From assembly GCF_001696715.1 (NCBI RefSeq), contig NZ_MBFM01000006.1, positions 37,879 to 73,237 on the forward strand: a stretch of DNA of 35,359 bases, written 5' to 3'. This stretch comes from Thauera phenolivorans. GTDB taxonomy: Bacteria > Pseudomonadota > Gammaproteobacteria > Burkholderiales > Rhodocyclaceae. The notes under the pieces are model-generated. The model made no database searches, had not been told where the DNA came from, and worked only from the letters and a program-made list of their open reading frames with translations. A program made the position numbers and the translations under genes. This document shows positions 17,275 to 26,022 of the stretch, piece after piece (within the stretch, counting starts at the first letter, position 1; every line of letters starts with the position of its first letter).

Positions 17275-19059
17275 TTACTTCTTGCGCATCGGCGGCAGGT
17301 CGGTGCAGCTGCCGTGCGCCACTTCGGCGGCCATGCCCACCGTCTCGCCCAGGGTCGGGTGCGGGTGGATGGTCTTGCCGATGTCGACCGCGTCGGCGCC
17401 CATCTCGATCGCCAGGCAGACCTCGCCGATCATGTCACCGGCCGAGGGGCCGACGATGGTGCCGCCGATCACGCGGTGCGTTTCGGCGTCGAAGATCAGC
17501 TTGGTGAAGCCGTAGTCGGCGCCGTTGGCGATGGCGCGGCCGGACGCCGCCCACGGGAACTTGGCGGTCTCGACCTTCTTGCCTTCGGCCTTGGCCTGCG
17601 CCTCGGTGTAGCCGACCCAGGCCACTTCCGGATGGGTATAGGCGACGCCCGGGATCACGGTGGCGTCGAACGCCGCCTTGTGCCCCGCCGCGACTTCGGC
17701 CGCGACGTGCGCCTCATGCACCGCCTTGTGGGCGAGCATGGGCTGGCCGACGATGTCGCCGATCGCGAAGATGTGCGGCACGTTGGTGCGCATCTGCGCA
17801 TCCACCGGGATGAAGCCGCGCTCACCGACGATCACCCCCGCCTTCTCGGCGCCGATCTTCTTGCCGTTGGGCGAACGGCCCGCCGACTGCAGGATCATGT
17901 CGTAGCGCACCGGATCAGAAGGCGCCTTGTCGCCTTCGAACTTGACCCACAGGCCGTCTTCCTTCGCCTCGACGGCGACGGTCTTGGTCTTCAGCATGAT
18001 GTTGTCGAAGCGGTGGGCGTTCTGCTTCTCCCACACCTTCACCGCGTCGCGGTCCGGACCCTGCATCAGGCCATCGAGCATCTCGACCACGTCGATGCGC
18101 GCACCGAGCGTCGAATACACGGTGGCCATCTCCAGGCCGATGATGCCGCCGCCGATCACCAGCATCTTGGCCGGCACCTGACGCAGTTCCAGCGCACCGG
18201 TGGAATCCACGATGCGCGGGTCCTGCGGGATGAAGGGCAGGTGCACCGCAGCGCTGCCGGCGGCGATGATGCAGTGCCTGAACTTCACCACCTTCTTGGC
18301 GCCGGTCTTGTCCTGGCTGGTGCCGGTGGTCTCCTCGACTTCCAGGTGGTTCGGGTCGAGGAAGTGGCCGTAGCCGCGGATCACGTCGACCTTGCGCGCC
18401 TTGGCCATGCCGGAGAGGCCGCCGGTGAGCTTGCCGATCACGCCGTCCTTGTGCTTCCTGAGCGCGTCGACGTCGACCGTAGGCTTGGCGAACTGGATGC
18501 CGGCGGTATGCACATGCTCGGCTTCCTCGATCACCGCCGCGACGTGCAGCAGCGCCTTCGAAGGGATGCAGCCGACGTTCAGGCACACGCCACCGAGGGT
18601 GGCGTAGCGCTCGATGATCGCGGTCTTGAGACCCAGGTCGGCAGCGCGGAAGGCCGCGGAGTAGCCGCCCGGGCCGGCGCCGAGCACGACCATGTCGTAT
18701 TCGGCGTCGGCGCTGCCGGCGTGGGCTGCAGCGGTCGGGGCTGCGGCGGCAGCAGCGATCGGCGCCGGCGCGGCGGCAGGCGCCGCAGTCGCGGCGGCTG
18801 CCGCTCCCGCAGCGGCGCCAGCGGCCTCGATCTTGATCAAGACCGCGCCTTCGCCGACCTTGTCACCCAGGCCGACCAGGACTTCCCTGACCACGCCGGC
18901 GGCCGAGGACGGCACGTCCATCGTTGCCTTGTCCGATTCGAGCGTGCAGATCGCATCGTCCACGTTGATGCTGTCGCCGACCTTCACGAACAGCTCGATG
19001 ATCGGCACCGCATCGAAATCGCCGATGTCGGGCACCTTCACTTCAATCATTTGACTCAT
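17275..19059 (-). CDS. lpdA: dihydrolipoyl dehydrogenase (E3) with N-terminal lipoyl domain
   Basis: A 594-residue E3. Residues 1-80 are a lipoyl domain (ESDKATMDVPS with K44), followed by an Ala/Pro-rich linker (about 81-118) and a flavoprotein disulfide reductase core: FAD loop VVLGAGPGGYSAAF, redox pair C159/C164 (GGVCLNVGCIPSK), NAD loop LVIGGGIIGLEMA and C-terminal HPHPTLGE with the active-site His/Glu. The extra lipoyl domain is known for PDH-type E3 of Neisseria and Ralstonia. It reoxidises dihydrolipoamide of the PDH complex. I chose ATG at 19059 (MSQMIEVKVPD, matching AceF's start, with AGGTGA upstream) over an in-frame GTG three codons earlier. Confidence 0.95.
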   Translation of the reverse strand: MSQMIEVKVPDIGDFDAVPIIELFVKVGDSINVDDAICTLESDKATMDVPSSAAGVVREVLVGLGDKVGEGAVLIKIEAAGAAAGAAAAATAAPAAAPAPIAAAAAAPTAAAHAGSADAEYDMVVLGAGPGGYSAAFRAADLGLKTAIIERYATLGGVCLNVGCIPSKALLHVAAVIEEAEHVHTAGIQFAKPTVDVDALRKHKDGVIGKLTGGLSGMAKARKVDVIRGYGHFLDPNHLEVEETTGTSQDKTGAKKVVKFRHCIIAAGSAAVHLPFIPQDPRIVDSTGALELRQVPAKMLVIGGGIIGLEMATVYSTLGARIDVVEMLDGLMQGPDRDAVKVWEKQNAHRFDNIMLKTKTVAVEAKEDGLWVKFEGDKAPSDPVRYDMILQSAGRSPNGKKIGAEKAGVIVGERGFIPVDAQMRTNVPHIFAIGDIVGQPMLAHKAVHEAHVAAEVAAGHKAAFDATVIPGVAYTHPEVAWVGYTEAQAKAEGKKVETAKFPWAASGRAIANGADYGFTKLIFDAETHRVIGGTIVGPSAGDMIGEVCLAIEMGADAVDIGKTIHPHPTLGETVGMAAEVAHGSCTDLPPMRKK

Positions 19060-19142
19060 CTTCTTCACCTCGTGAGGAGTTCCGGAAGAGGGGGCGTCGG
19101 GGCCGGCTTGAACCTGGCTCCGACGCCTCGCTCCTCACTGCG

Positions 19143-20819
19143 TCAGAGCATCACCCGGCGGAAGTCCGCCAGCAGTTGCGCGAGGTACACGTTGAAGCGG
19201 GTGGCCAGCGCGCCGTCGATGACGCGGTGGTCCGCGGTCAGCGACATCGGCAGCGTCAGGCGCGGCACGAACTGCTTGCCGTCCCACACCGGCTTCATCA
19301 CCGACTTGTTCACCCCGAGGATGGCCACTTCGGGCGCATTGACGATCGGCGCGAAGTAGGTGCCACCGATGCCGCCCAGCGAGCTGATCGTGAAGCAGGC
19401 GCCCGACATGTCGGCCGGACCGAGCTTGCCGTCGCGCGCCTTCTTGGCCAGCGCACCGGTCTCGGCGGCGATGTCGAACACGCTCTTCTTGTCGGCGTCC
19501 TTCACCACCGGCACGACCAGGCCGTTCGGGGTGTCGGCCGCGAAGGCGATGTTGAAGTACTTCTTGTAGACCAGGTTGTCGCCGTCGAGCGAGGTGTTGA
19601 ACTCGGGGAACTCCTGCAGCGCGCGCACCGAGGCCTTGATGATGAAGGCGAGCATGGTCAGCTTCTTGCCCGACTTCTCGTACTCCTTGTTCATCTGCAC
19701 CCGGAAGGCTTCCAGGTCGGTGATGTCGGCGTCCTCGTGGTAGGTCACCGCCGGGATCATCACCCAGTTGCGGGCGAGGTTCTGGCCGGAGATCTTCTTG
19801 ATGCGCGACAGCGGCTTGACCTCGACCTCGCCGAACTTGGCGAAGTCGACCTTCGGCCACGGCAGCAGATCCAGACCACCACCCAGGCTTGCGCCCGCGG
19901 CGGCAGCCGGTGCCTTGCCCGGGACCACGCCGGTCGTCATCGCGCCCTTGATGAAGGCGGCGACGTCTTCCTTGAGGATGCGGCCCTTCGGACCGGTGGC
20001 CTTGACCTGGCCCAGATCGACGCCGAGCTCGCGGGCGAAGGCGCGCACCGAGGGGCTGGCGTGCACCTTGCCGCCGACCTTGACCGCCGAGGGCGCCGCG
20101 GCCGATGCAATCGGCATCGAGGCAGGGGCGCTGGCGGCCGGGCCGCCATCGGCCAGGGGGGCCGGTGAGGGTGCGGCCGCGGCCGCCGGGGCGGGCGCGG
20201 CGCCTGCGGCCGGTATGGCGACCGCCGCACCACCAGCGGTCTCGACCTTGATCAGCACGCTGCCTTCGCCGACCTTGTCGCCGATGCTGACCAGCACTTC
20301 CTTGACCACGCCGGCGTGCGAGGACGGCACGTCCATCGTCGCCTTGTCGGACTCGAGCGTGGCGATGGCGTCGTCCACCTTGATCGTGTCGCCCACCTTC
20401 ACGAAGAGCTCGATCACCGGCACCGCGTCGAAGTCGCCGATGTCGGGCACCTTCACCTCGACCACGCCACCGGCGGCCGCGGGGGCGGCAGCCGGAGCGG
20501 GCGCAGCGGCCGGAGCCGGCGCTGCAGCGGCCGGGGCAGCAGCCGCAACGGCAGGCGCCGGCGCAGCCGCTGCGGCACCAGCCGCCTCGACCTTGATCAG
20601 CACGCTGCCTTCGCTGACCTTGTCGCCGATGCCGACCAGCACTTCCTTGACCACGCCGGCGTGCGAGGACGGCACGTCCATCGTCGCCTTGTCGGATTCC
20701 AGCGTCGCGATCGCATCATCGACGGCGATCGTGTCGCCTACCTTCACGAACAGCTCGATCACCGGCACGGCGTCAAAATCGCCGATGTCCGGAACCTTCA
20801 CTTCAATGAGTTGGCTCAT
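19143..20819 (-). CDS. aceF: pyruvate dehydrogenase E2, dihydrolipoamide acetyltransferase
   Basis: A 558-residue E2 with two lipoyl domains (1-78 and about 118-196; lipoyl lysines K44 and K159 in ESDKATMDVPS), Ala/Pro linkers, a peripheral subunit-binding domain (about 250-290, VHASPSVRAFARELGVDL) and the acetyltransferase domain ending SLTADHRVIDG, with catalytic H531 and D535. It transfers the acetyl group from lipoate to CoA and forms the PDH core. ATG has AAGGAG 8 bases upstream and lies 20 bases after aceE. The two lipoyl domains are nearly identical, also at DNA level, and resemble the one in LpdA. Confidence 0.96.
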   Translation of the reverse strand: MSQLIEVKVPDIGDFDAVPVIELFVKVGDTIAVDDAIATLESDKATMDVPSSHAGVVKEVLVGIGDKVSEGSVLIKVEAAGAAAAAPAPAVAAAAPAAAAPAPAAAPAPAAAPAAAGGVVEVKVPDIGDFDAVPVIELFVKVGDTIKVDDAIATLESDKATMDVPSSHAGVVKEVLVSIGDKVGEGSVLIKVETAGGAAVAIPAAGAAPAPAAAAAPSPAPLADGGPAASAPASMPIASAAAPSAVKVGGKVHASPSVRAFARELGVDLGQVKATGPKGRILKEDVAAFIKGAMTTGVVPGKAPAAAAGASLGGGLDLLPWPKVDFAKFGEVEVKPLSRIKKISGQNLARNWVMIPAVTYHEDADITDLEAFRVQMNKEYEKSGKKLTMLAFIIKASVRALQEFPEFNTSLDGDNLVYKKYFNIAFAADTPNGLVVPVVKDADKKSVFDIAAETGALAKKARDGKLGPADMSGACFTISSLGGIGGTYFAPIVNAPEVAILGVNKSVMKPVWDGKQFVPRLTLPMSLTADHRVIDGALATRFNVYLAQLLADFRRVML

Positions 20820-20839
20820 GTTCTAGTCTCCTTGCGCGC

Positions 20840-23503
20840 TCAGACCGACATCGGGTTGGGCTTGTTCGGGTCGAGGTTGTACTTGACCAGGGCTGCCGCA
20901 ACCTTGTCACGACCGATCACGCCGTCGTCGGCCAGCGCCTTCAGCGCCGCCAGGGTCACCCAGTGACGATCCACCTCGAAGAAGTGGCGCAGGTTCTCGC
21001 GGGTGTCCGAACGACCGAAGCCGTCAGTGCCCAGCGTCACATAGCTGCCCTTGATGAAGGGACGGATCTGCTCGGGAAGCATGCGGATGTAGTCGGTGGC
21101 CGCGATGACGGGGCCTTGCGCGCCTTCCAGCTTCTGGGCAACGTGCGACTTCCTCGGCTCCTCCATCGGGTGCAGCAGGTTCCAGCGCTCGACGTCCTGG
21201 CCGTTGCGGGCGAGTTCGTTGAAGCTCGGCGCGCCCCAGATGTCCGCGTCCACGCCCCAGTCGGCCTTCAACAGGTCGGCGGCGGCGATCACCTCGCGGA
21301 AGATCGTGCCCGAACCCATCAGCTGCACGCGCGGGCCGGTGCCCGCGGCGCCCTTGCGGAAGGCGTACAGACCCTTGAGGATGTCGGCCTCGGCGCCCAC
21401 CGGCATCTCGGGATGTTCGTAGTTCTCGTTCATCACCGTGAGGTAGTAGTACACGTCCTCCTGCTCGGCGAACATCCGGCGCAGGCCGTCCTGCACGATC
21501 ACCGCGACCTCGTACTGGAAGGTCGGGTCGTAGCTCACGCAGTTGGGGATGGTGTTCGCGAGCACCAGGCTGTGGCCGTCCTCGTGCTGCAGGCCTTCGC
21601 CGTTGAGCGTGGTGCGTCCGGCGGTGCCCCCGATGAGGAAGCCGCGGGTGCGCTGGTCGGCTGCCGCCCAGCACAGGTCCATCGTGCGCTGCAGGCCGAA
21701 CATCGAATAGAAGATGTAGAACGGAATCATCTGTACGCCGTGCACGCTGTAGGCGGTGCCGGCGGCGATCCAGTCGGCCATCGCGCCGGCTTCGTTGATG
21801 CCTTCCTGCAGCACCTGGCCGGTCTGGCTCTCCTTGTAGAACATGAGCTGGTCATGGTCTTCGGGGACGTACTTCTGACCTTCCTGGTTCCAGATGCCGT
21901 ACTGGCGGAACATGCCTTCCATGCCGAAGGTGCGGCTCTCGTCGGGCACGATCGGTACGACATGGCGGCCGACCTGCTTGTCCTTCAGGAGCGTGTTCAT
22001 GATGCGCACCACCGCCATCGTGGTCGACAGCTCGCGGCCTTCGCCCGAGGCTTTGAGCAGCGCGGCGAAGGCGTCGAGCGCGGGCACGGCCAGCGGCGCG
22101 GCCTTGGTGCGGCGCTGGGGCAGGAAGCCGCCCAGGTCCATGCGGCGCTGCATCATGTACTTGTATTCGGGCGAGCCTTCCTCGAACTTGAGGTAGGGCA
22201 GTTCCTCGAGCTTGTCGTCGGGCACCGGCAGGCCGAAGCGGTCACGGAAGCGGCGGATCGCCTCGACGTCCATCTTCTTCTGCTGGTGACTGATGTTCAT
22301 CGCCTCGCCCGCCTGGCCCATGCCGAAGCCCTTGATGGTCTTGGCGAGGATCAGCGTCGGCTGGCCCTTGTGCTCGGAAGCGGCCTTGTAGGCGGAGAAG
22401 ATCTTGAAGAGATCGTGGCCGCCGCGGTTCAACTGCCACACCTGATCGTCGGTCCAGTCGGCAACCAGCGCGCGCAGCTCGGGCGTGTTGAAGAAGTGCT
22501 CGCGCACGTAGGCGCCGTCCTTGGCCTTGAAGGTCTGGTACTCGCCGTCGCAGAGTTCCATCATGCGCTGCTTGAGGAGACCCTTCTTGTCGCGCGCGAA
22601 GAGCGCATCCCAGGCCGTGCCCCAGATGACTTTGATGACGTTCCAGCCCGCGCCGCGGAAGCCGGCTTCGAGCTCCTGGATGATCTTGCCGTTGCCGCGC
22701 ACCGGGCCATCGAGGCGCTGCAGGTTGCAGTTGATCACGAACACGAGGTTGTCCAGCTTCTCGCGGCCGGCCATGCCGATCGCGCCGAGCGACTCGACCT
22801 CGTCGGTCTCGCCGTCACCGAGGAAGGCCCACACCTTCCTCTGCTCGGCGCGCGCAGGGTCGATCATGTTGCGGCTGGCCAGATACTTCATGAAGCGCGC
22901 CGAGTAGATCGCGCACAGCGGGCCCAGGCCCATCGACACGGTCGGGAACTGCCAGAAATCCGGCATCAGCCAAGGGTGCGGGTAGGACGAGATGCCCTTG
23001 CCGCCCACCTCCTGGCGGTAGTGGTCCATCTGCTCTTCGGTGAGCCGCCCGAGCATGAAGGCGCGCGCATACACGCCCGGCACCGAGTGGCCCTGGAAGT
23101 AGATCAGGTCGCCGTCGTGCGCCTCGGACGGCGCATGCCAGAAGTGCGAGAAGCCCACGTCGTACAAGGCCGCCGCCGAGGCGAACGAGGCGATGTGGCC
23201 GCCCACGTTGGTGTTCTTGTTCGCGCGCACCACCATCGCCATCGCATTCCAGCGGATGTACGAGTGGAGCTTGATCTCCATGTCCGGATCGCCCGGATAC
23301 GGCGGCTGCTGCTCGGCGGGGATGGTGTTGATGTATTCGGTGGTGGCCGAGTAGGGGATGTTCACCCCTTCCTGGCGCGCCGTCGCGATCAGCGTCTCGA
23401 TCAGGTAGTGGGCGCGCGCAGGGCCGGCACTTGCAACGACCCCCTCGAGCGCTTCGATCCATTCCGCAGTTTCACGGATGTCGATATCCTCTTGTGTGCT
23501 CAT
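20840..23503 (-). CDS. aceE: pyruvate dehydrogenase E1 component (homodimeric type)
   Basis: An 887-residue homodimeric-type E1, the same length as E. coli AceE. The thiamine diphosphate motif is visible as GDGETDEVESLGAIGMAG through VINCNLQRLDG. Other family stretches are SHFWHAPSEAHDGDLIYFQG near the N-terminus and TAGRTTLNGEGLQHEDGHS in the middle. It decarboxylates pyruvate and passes the acetyl group to AceF. ATG is preceded by GAGGAG. It is the first gene of the minus-strand block and is transcribed divergently from the GntR-type regulator gene. Confidence 0.97.
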   Translation of the reverse strand: MSTQEDIDIRETAEWIEALEGVVASAGPARAHYLIETLIATARQEGVNIPYSATTEYINTIPAEQQPPYPGDPDMEIKLHSYIRWNAMAMVVRANKNTNVGGHIASFASAAALYDVGFSHFWHAPSEAHDGDLIYFQGHSVPGVYARAFMLGRLTEEQMDHYRQEVGGKGISSYPHPWLMPDFWQFPTVSMGLGPLCAIYSARFMKYLASRNMIDPARAEQRKVWAFLGDGETDEVESLGAIGMAGREKLDNLVFVINCNLQRLDGPVRGNGKIIQELEAGFRGAGWNVIKVIWGTAWDALFARDKKGLLKQRMMELCDGEYQTFKAKDGAYVREHFFNTPELRALVADWTDDQVWQLNRGGHDLFKIFSAYKAASEHKGQPTLILAKTIKGFGMGQAGEAMNISHQQKKMDVEAIRRFRDRFGLPVPDDKLEELPYLKFEEGSPEYKYMMQRRMDLGGFLPQRRTKAAPLAVPALDAFAALLKASGEGRELSTTMAVVRIMNTLLKDKQVGRHVVPIVPDESRTFGMEGMFRQYGIWNQEGQKYVPEDHDQLMFYKESQTGQVLQEGINEAGAMADWIAAGTAYSVHGVQMIPFYIFYSMFGLQRTMDLCWAAADQRTRGFLIGGTAGRTTLNGEGLQHEDGHSLVLANTIPNCVSYDPTFQYEVAVIVQDGLRRMFAEQEDVYYYLTVMNENYEHPEMPVGAEADILKGLYAFRKGAAGTGPRVQLMGSGTIFREVIAAADLLKADWGVDADIWGAPSFNELARNGQDVERWNLLHPMEEPRKSHVAQKLEGAQGPVIAATDYIRMLPEQIRPFIKGSYVTLGTDGFGRSDTRENLRHFFEVDRHWVTLAALKALADDGVIGRDKVAAALVKYNLDPNKPNPMSV

Positions 23504-23777
23504 GTTGTCTCCTCGGATTGAATTGCCCGTCGGTGCTTCGCTGCCTTGCAGTGATGATTCCTGCGGTAGCGCCCCCTCCGGTATGCTCGGACTGCCGGCC
23601 TACCCGGTCTGACCAAGAAATTTTGATAATGCTATCCTTAATATCTATCGAGCCACAAGGGTCGCTGCTTGCACCACTCAGGCGCGCCGCAGTGCAGCAA
23701 TCAAGGGCGTACAATCCACGACGCCCGCCGCGTGCCTGGAGCACGCTGAACTACCGATATCCAAGGACGAATTCGCC
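23504..23777. promoter_or_regulatory. divergent promoter region between aceE and the GntR regulator
   Basis: 274 bases between two divergent starts. The stretch 23615-23650 is AT-rich against a GC-rich background, with TTGATA and TATCCT/TAATAT-like boxes, and probably holds promoter elements for one or both genes; exact boxes are not assigned. A GGT-N3-ACC palindrome at 23606-23614 is next to it. Confidence 0.6.
23606..23614. promoter_or_regulatory. putative PdhR/FadR-type operator
   Basis: GGTCTGACC, followed by AAGAAAT, fits the GGT-N3-ACC core of FadR-subfamily GntR operators (the E. coli PdhR box has TGGT-N3-ACCA). It lies in the divergent aceE/regulator gap next to the AT-rich promoter stretch. 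The left half lacks the flanking T, so the match is partial. Confidence 0.5.
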
Positions 23778-24581
23778 ATGTCGTCGAGCCCATCATTCAG
23801 CGCCGTCGTGCAGCCGAGGCGTGCGCGCCTGTCCGATACCATTGCCGAGCAGATCGAGGGGCTGATTGCGAGTGGAGAACTCAAGCCTGGAGACAACTTG
23901 CCTCCCGAGCGAGATCTTTCCAAGCAACTGGACGTGTCTCGTCCCTCTTTGCGCGAGGCGCTGCTCGTCCTCGAAAGCAGGGGGTTGCTGCAGGCACGTC
24001 GCGGGGGTGGCTATTGCGTGACTGATGTGACCGCTCCGATCATTACCGATCCGCTGGTGCACCTGCTTCAGCGCCACCCCTCAACGGTTGATGACATCCT
24101 GGAACTACGCCACGGTATCGAGTGCATCGCAGCTCAGTTCGCGGCTCTTCGCGCCACGGATACGGACATCAAGAAACTGAATGGGCTTGTGACGCGCATG
24201 CGAAAGCGGAAGGGCGAATTTGATGCATTCGAAGATGCCGAGCGAGATGTCGAATTCCACATGGCAGTGGCCGAGGCATCTCACAACATCGCGCTGGTGC
24301 ACGTGACGCGCGGCATCTTCAACCTCATGCGTATGAACATGCTGCGCTCGCGGGAGGCGCTCTACCATCAACAGGACAATGTCGGACTGCTCGATGCGCA
24401 GCATGCGGAGATCGCCAAGGCAATCGCTATCCGGGATCCGGCTGCCGCACGAAAAGCGGCGAACCTGCACTTAAGCTTTGTCCAAGCCAGCTTGCGGGAG
24501 GTGGCGATGACGGACTTAGAGCAGCAAGGGGCACGCAGCAAGCGTGTGCGATCTCAACAGCGGGAAGCGAGTACAGACTAG
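23778..24581 (+). CDS. pdhR: GntR-family regulator, FadR subfamily (PdhR-like)
   Basis: A 267-residue regulator. The winged helix-turn-helix occupies about residues 15-85 (LKPGDNLPPERDLSKQLDVS, RPSLREALLVLESRGLLQAR), and the FCD ligand domain about 100-240 with helical motifs ELRHGIE, DVEFHMAVAEASHN and DAQHAEIAKAI, whose His residues usually bind a metal next to the effector. Its position, divergent from aceE, suggests a pyruvate-responsive PdhR-type repressor of the PDH genes; lactate-responsive LldR is a close relative and cannot be excluded. ATG has AAGGA about 10 bases upstream. Confidence 0.85.
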   Translation: MSSSPSFSAVVQPRRARLSDTIAEQIEGLIASGELKPGDNLPPERDLSKQLDVSRPSLREALLVLESRGLLQARRGGGYCVTDVTAPIITDPLVHLLQRHPSTVDDILELRHGIECIAAQFAALRATDTDIKKLNGLVTRMRKRKGEFDAFEDAERDVEFHMAVAEASHNIALVHVTRGIFNLMRMNMLRSREALYHQQDNVGLLDAQHAEIAKAIAIRDPAAARKAANLHLSFVQASLREVAMTDLEQQGARSKRVRSQQREASTD

Positions 24582-24594
24582 CGTTTCTCAAACG
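24582..24594. terminator. small hairpin directly after the GntR gene
   Basis: CGTTT-CTC-AAACG begins at the base after the stop codon. The stem is only 5 bp with no T-run, so this is a weak terminator candidate. Confidence 0.25.
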
Positions 24595-24619
24595 GCAACC
24601 GTCTAGTAGCGCGCCTTGT

Positions 24620-24631
24620 GGAAAGCTTTCC
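24620..24631. repeat. 12-base perfect palindrome GGAAAGCTTTCC
   Basis: A perfect palindrome in the 135-base gap between the chromosomal regulator gene and the last ORF of the ICE remnant. It could be a regulator site or mark the edge of the remnant. No direct repeat of it is seen at the other edge. Confidence 0.4.
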
Positions 24632-24716
24632 GTAAGGGGCGGCAGCTCTCGCTCACTGAACGCACAAGTTCTGACCAGTCGTCGAACGCATCGATATCCG
24701 GATTGCAGCCGACTGC

Positions 24717-24896
24717 TTAGGCAATGAACTTCTGGCCTCCATCGGGCCGCTGTTCGTCACGCTCGGCCAGGCAGTACACGCCCTGGTCCCTGACCAGGAC
24801 GACGCGGCGTAGATTGGCTGCCGCCTCGGAAAGGACACGCTGCGGGTCGGCGCCCTCGAATCGAGCAGATATGGAGGTGTCGCCAGCCAGCGGAAT
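24717..24896 (-). CDS. small hypothetical ORF of the ICE remnant, possible ATT start
   Basis: An open frame of 59 codons ending VLVRDQGVYCLAERDEQRP then DGGQKFIA. Its codon third positions are GC-rich as in real genes here, and it follows the 265-aa gene by 40 bases. No ATG, GTG or TTG start fits; the first plausible initiator is ATT at 24894-24896, six bases after GGGAGG. That Shine-Dalgarno lies in the stem of a hairpin (24903-24925). It may instead be the tail of a gene whose start was lost by deletion. No family is recognised. Confidence 0.4.
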   Translation of the reverse strand: MPLAGDTSISARFEGADPQRVLSEAAANLRRVVLVRDQGVYCLAERDEQRPDGGQKFIA

Positions 24897-24902
24897 GCGG
24901 AA

Positions 24903-24925
24903 CCTCCCGCCGGGTGAGCGGGAGG
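24903..24925 (-). promoter_or_regulatory. hairpin enclosing the putative ribosome site of the small ORF
   Basis: CCTCCCGC and GCGGGAGG form a perfect 8-bp stem with a 7-base loop. On the minus-strand transcript the 3' arm is the GGGAGG that would serve the downstream ORF, so the stem could hide it. With no T-run it is a poor terminator. Confidence 0.45.
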
Positions 24926-24936
24926 CTGCGCGGGGG

Positions 24937-25734
24937 TCAGTGCCGGACAGACTTGCGACCGGACAGGCAGTGCACGCGGATGCGCCGCCAACTCCCATCG
25001 TCGATGAGGCGCTCAAGCGTCTCGCCAAGAGCATCAAAGAACACTTCATCGACCCGTTCGACCAGTTCTCGGTCACGGTGCAGTTCGACCGCGTAAAGGT
25101 CGAGGCCGCGCTTGTACTGGACAGCGACCCGCCCCTGGAACTTTGCCGTGACCACCGTGAAGGCGATGGTCGGCGGCGTCGCGATGATGTCCTTGGGCAG
25201 CGGATCGATCCAGGTAAAGTCCCGCGCGCCGGCATCCACCAGCAGATGGGTGATACGCCGGAAACCGTCGGGAGCTGGCAACTCTTCCATCTGCTGGATA
25301 AGCGCCTGCAGCTCGGGGCAGCGAGGTACCGGGATCGGCAGCTTCGCCGGCGCGGAACCGAGCACGAACCGCTGCACCGTGTACGGCTTGCCGTCGGCGG
25401 TGAACTCGGTGTGCTCCTCGGGCGTGTCCGCGCGCTGACCGTCGAAGCGGCGTCTGACGTAGGGTTCGACCTGCACCTTGGCGCCCTCGTCGGGCACTTC
25501 GGTGACAAGCGAGCGATCGAGCACCGCAAACTCGGCCCGTCCCGTCTTGACGACGATGGCCTCGTCGGTGGTGGCGATGACCCTGCCCTCGAAAGGCTTC
25601 GGGTCGATGTGAAAGCCCAGCGTCGAAACCTTGGGCTCGCCGTCGAAGATGTTGAACTTGAACGAACGGACGTTGGACGGCACATGACCGACGACAAGCG
25701 TTCGCATCTGTGCACGGATGGCTTGGGTATCCAT
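24937..25734 (-). CDS. conserved ICE-associated protein, unknown function
   Basis: A 265-residue soluble, mixed alpha/beta protein starting MDTQAIRAQMRTLVVGHVPS. Start 25734 is set by AAGGAG 8 bases before ATG; the longer open frame upstream (to 26067) is not needed. Recognisable segments are FEGRVIATTDEAIVVKTGR, ITHLLVDAGARDFTWIDPLP and LGETLERLIDDGSWRRIRV. I recall similar proteins next to topoisomerase III in ICEs of proteobacteria, but I can assign no domain. It lies about 750 bases downstream of topB. A nested hairpin lies in its leader. Confidence 0.7.
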   Translation of the reverse strand: MDTQAIRAQMRTLVVGHVPSNVRSFKFNIFDGEPKVSTLGFHIDPKPFEGRVIATTDEAIVVKTGRAEFAVLDRSLVTEVPDEGAKVQVEPYVRRRFDGQRADTPEEHTEFTADGKPYTVQRFVLGSAPAKLPIPVPRCPELQALIQQMEELPAPDGFRRITHLLVDAGARDFTWIDPLPKDIIATPPTIAFTVVTAKFQGRVAVQYKRGLDLYAVELHRDRELVERVDEVFFDALGETLERLIDDGSWRRIRVHCLSGRKSVRH

Positions 25735-25757
25735 GGGGAGGCTCCTTGTGGCAACCA

Positions 25758-25792
25758 AGGGACTCCCGCCCGCAAGGGAGGTCGATCCCTTG
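25758..25792 (-). promoter_or_regulatory. nested hairpin in the leader of the 265-aa ICE gene
   Basis: On the minus strand an outer stem, AAGGGA with TCCCTT, encloses an inner stem, CTCCC with GGGAG. It ends about 24 bases before the start codon and could influence translation. There is no T-run. Confidence 0.4.
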
Positions 25793-25889
25793 AGGGTGAG
25801 GTGGATGGACGCAGGTGCGCCCGGAGAACGAAACGACCAGCACGGTGATCCGCGCTGCAGTCTTGAAGGTCTCGACTGCCTGGGCATGG

Positions 25890-25907
25890 TGCTGACAACT
25901 GTCAGCA
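25890..25907. repeat. 18-base palindrome, possible operator
   Basis: TGCTGACA-AC-TGTCAGCA: perfect 8-base arms around two bases, about 155 bases upstream of the 265-aa gene. The size and symmetry suit a dimeric repressor site. Confidence 0.5.
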
Positions 25908-26022
25908 ACGCATGGCCTGAGGATGGGCGCGCAGCATGGGTGCCGTCGTAGCGAAAACCGAATCGCAGACGGCCCGCTTTGGGGCAGTGGTCCGCATCAA
26001 GGAACAAGGCCAGGACCAGGGC

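Noticed and set aside
17197-19359. 720-codon open frame antisense to lpdA
   Set aside because: Composition is that of a reverse-strand shadow, and it spans the lpdA-aceF gap with no ribosome site or family match.
20963-23521. 852-codon open frame antisense to aceE
   Set aside because: It is a shadow of a high-GC gene: aceE on the other strand matches a known family over its whole length, and the antisense product is rich in H, R and E without domain resemblance.
24582-24716. chromosome-ICE boundary with att repeat
   Set aside because: The ICE-type gene content ends somewhere here, but no matching repeat exists near 30835; the boundary is probably a deletion junction rather than an att site.
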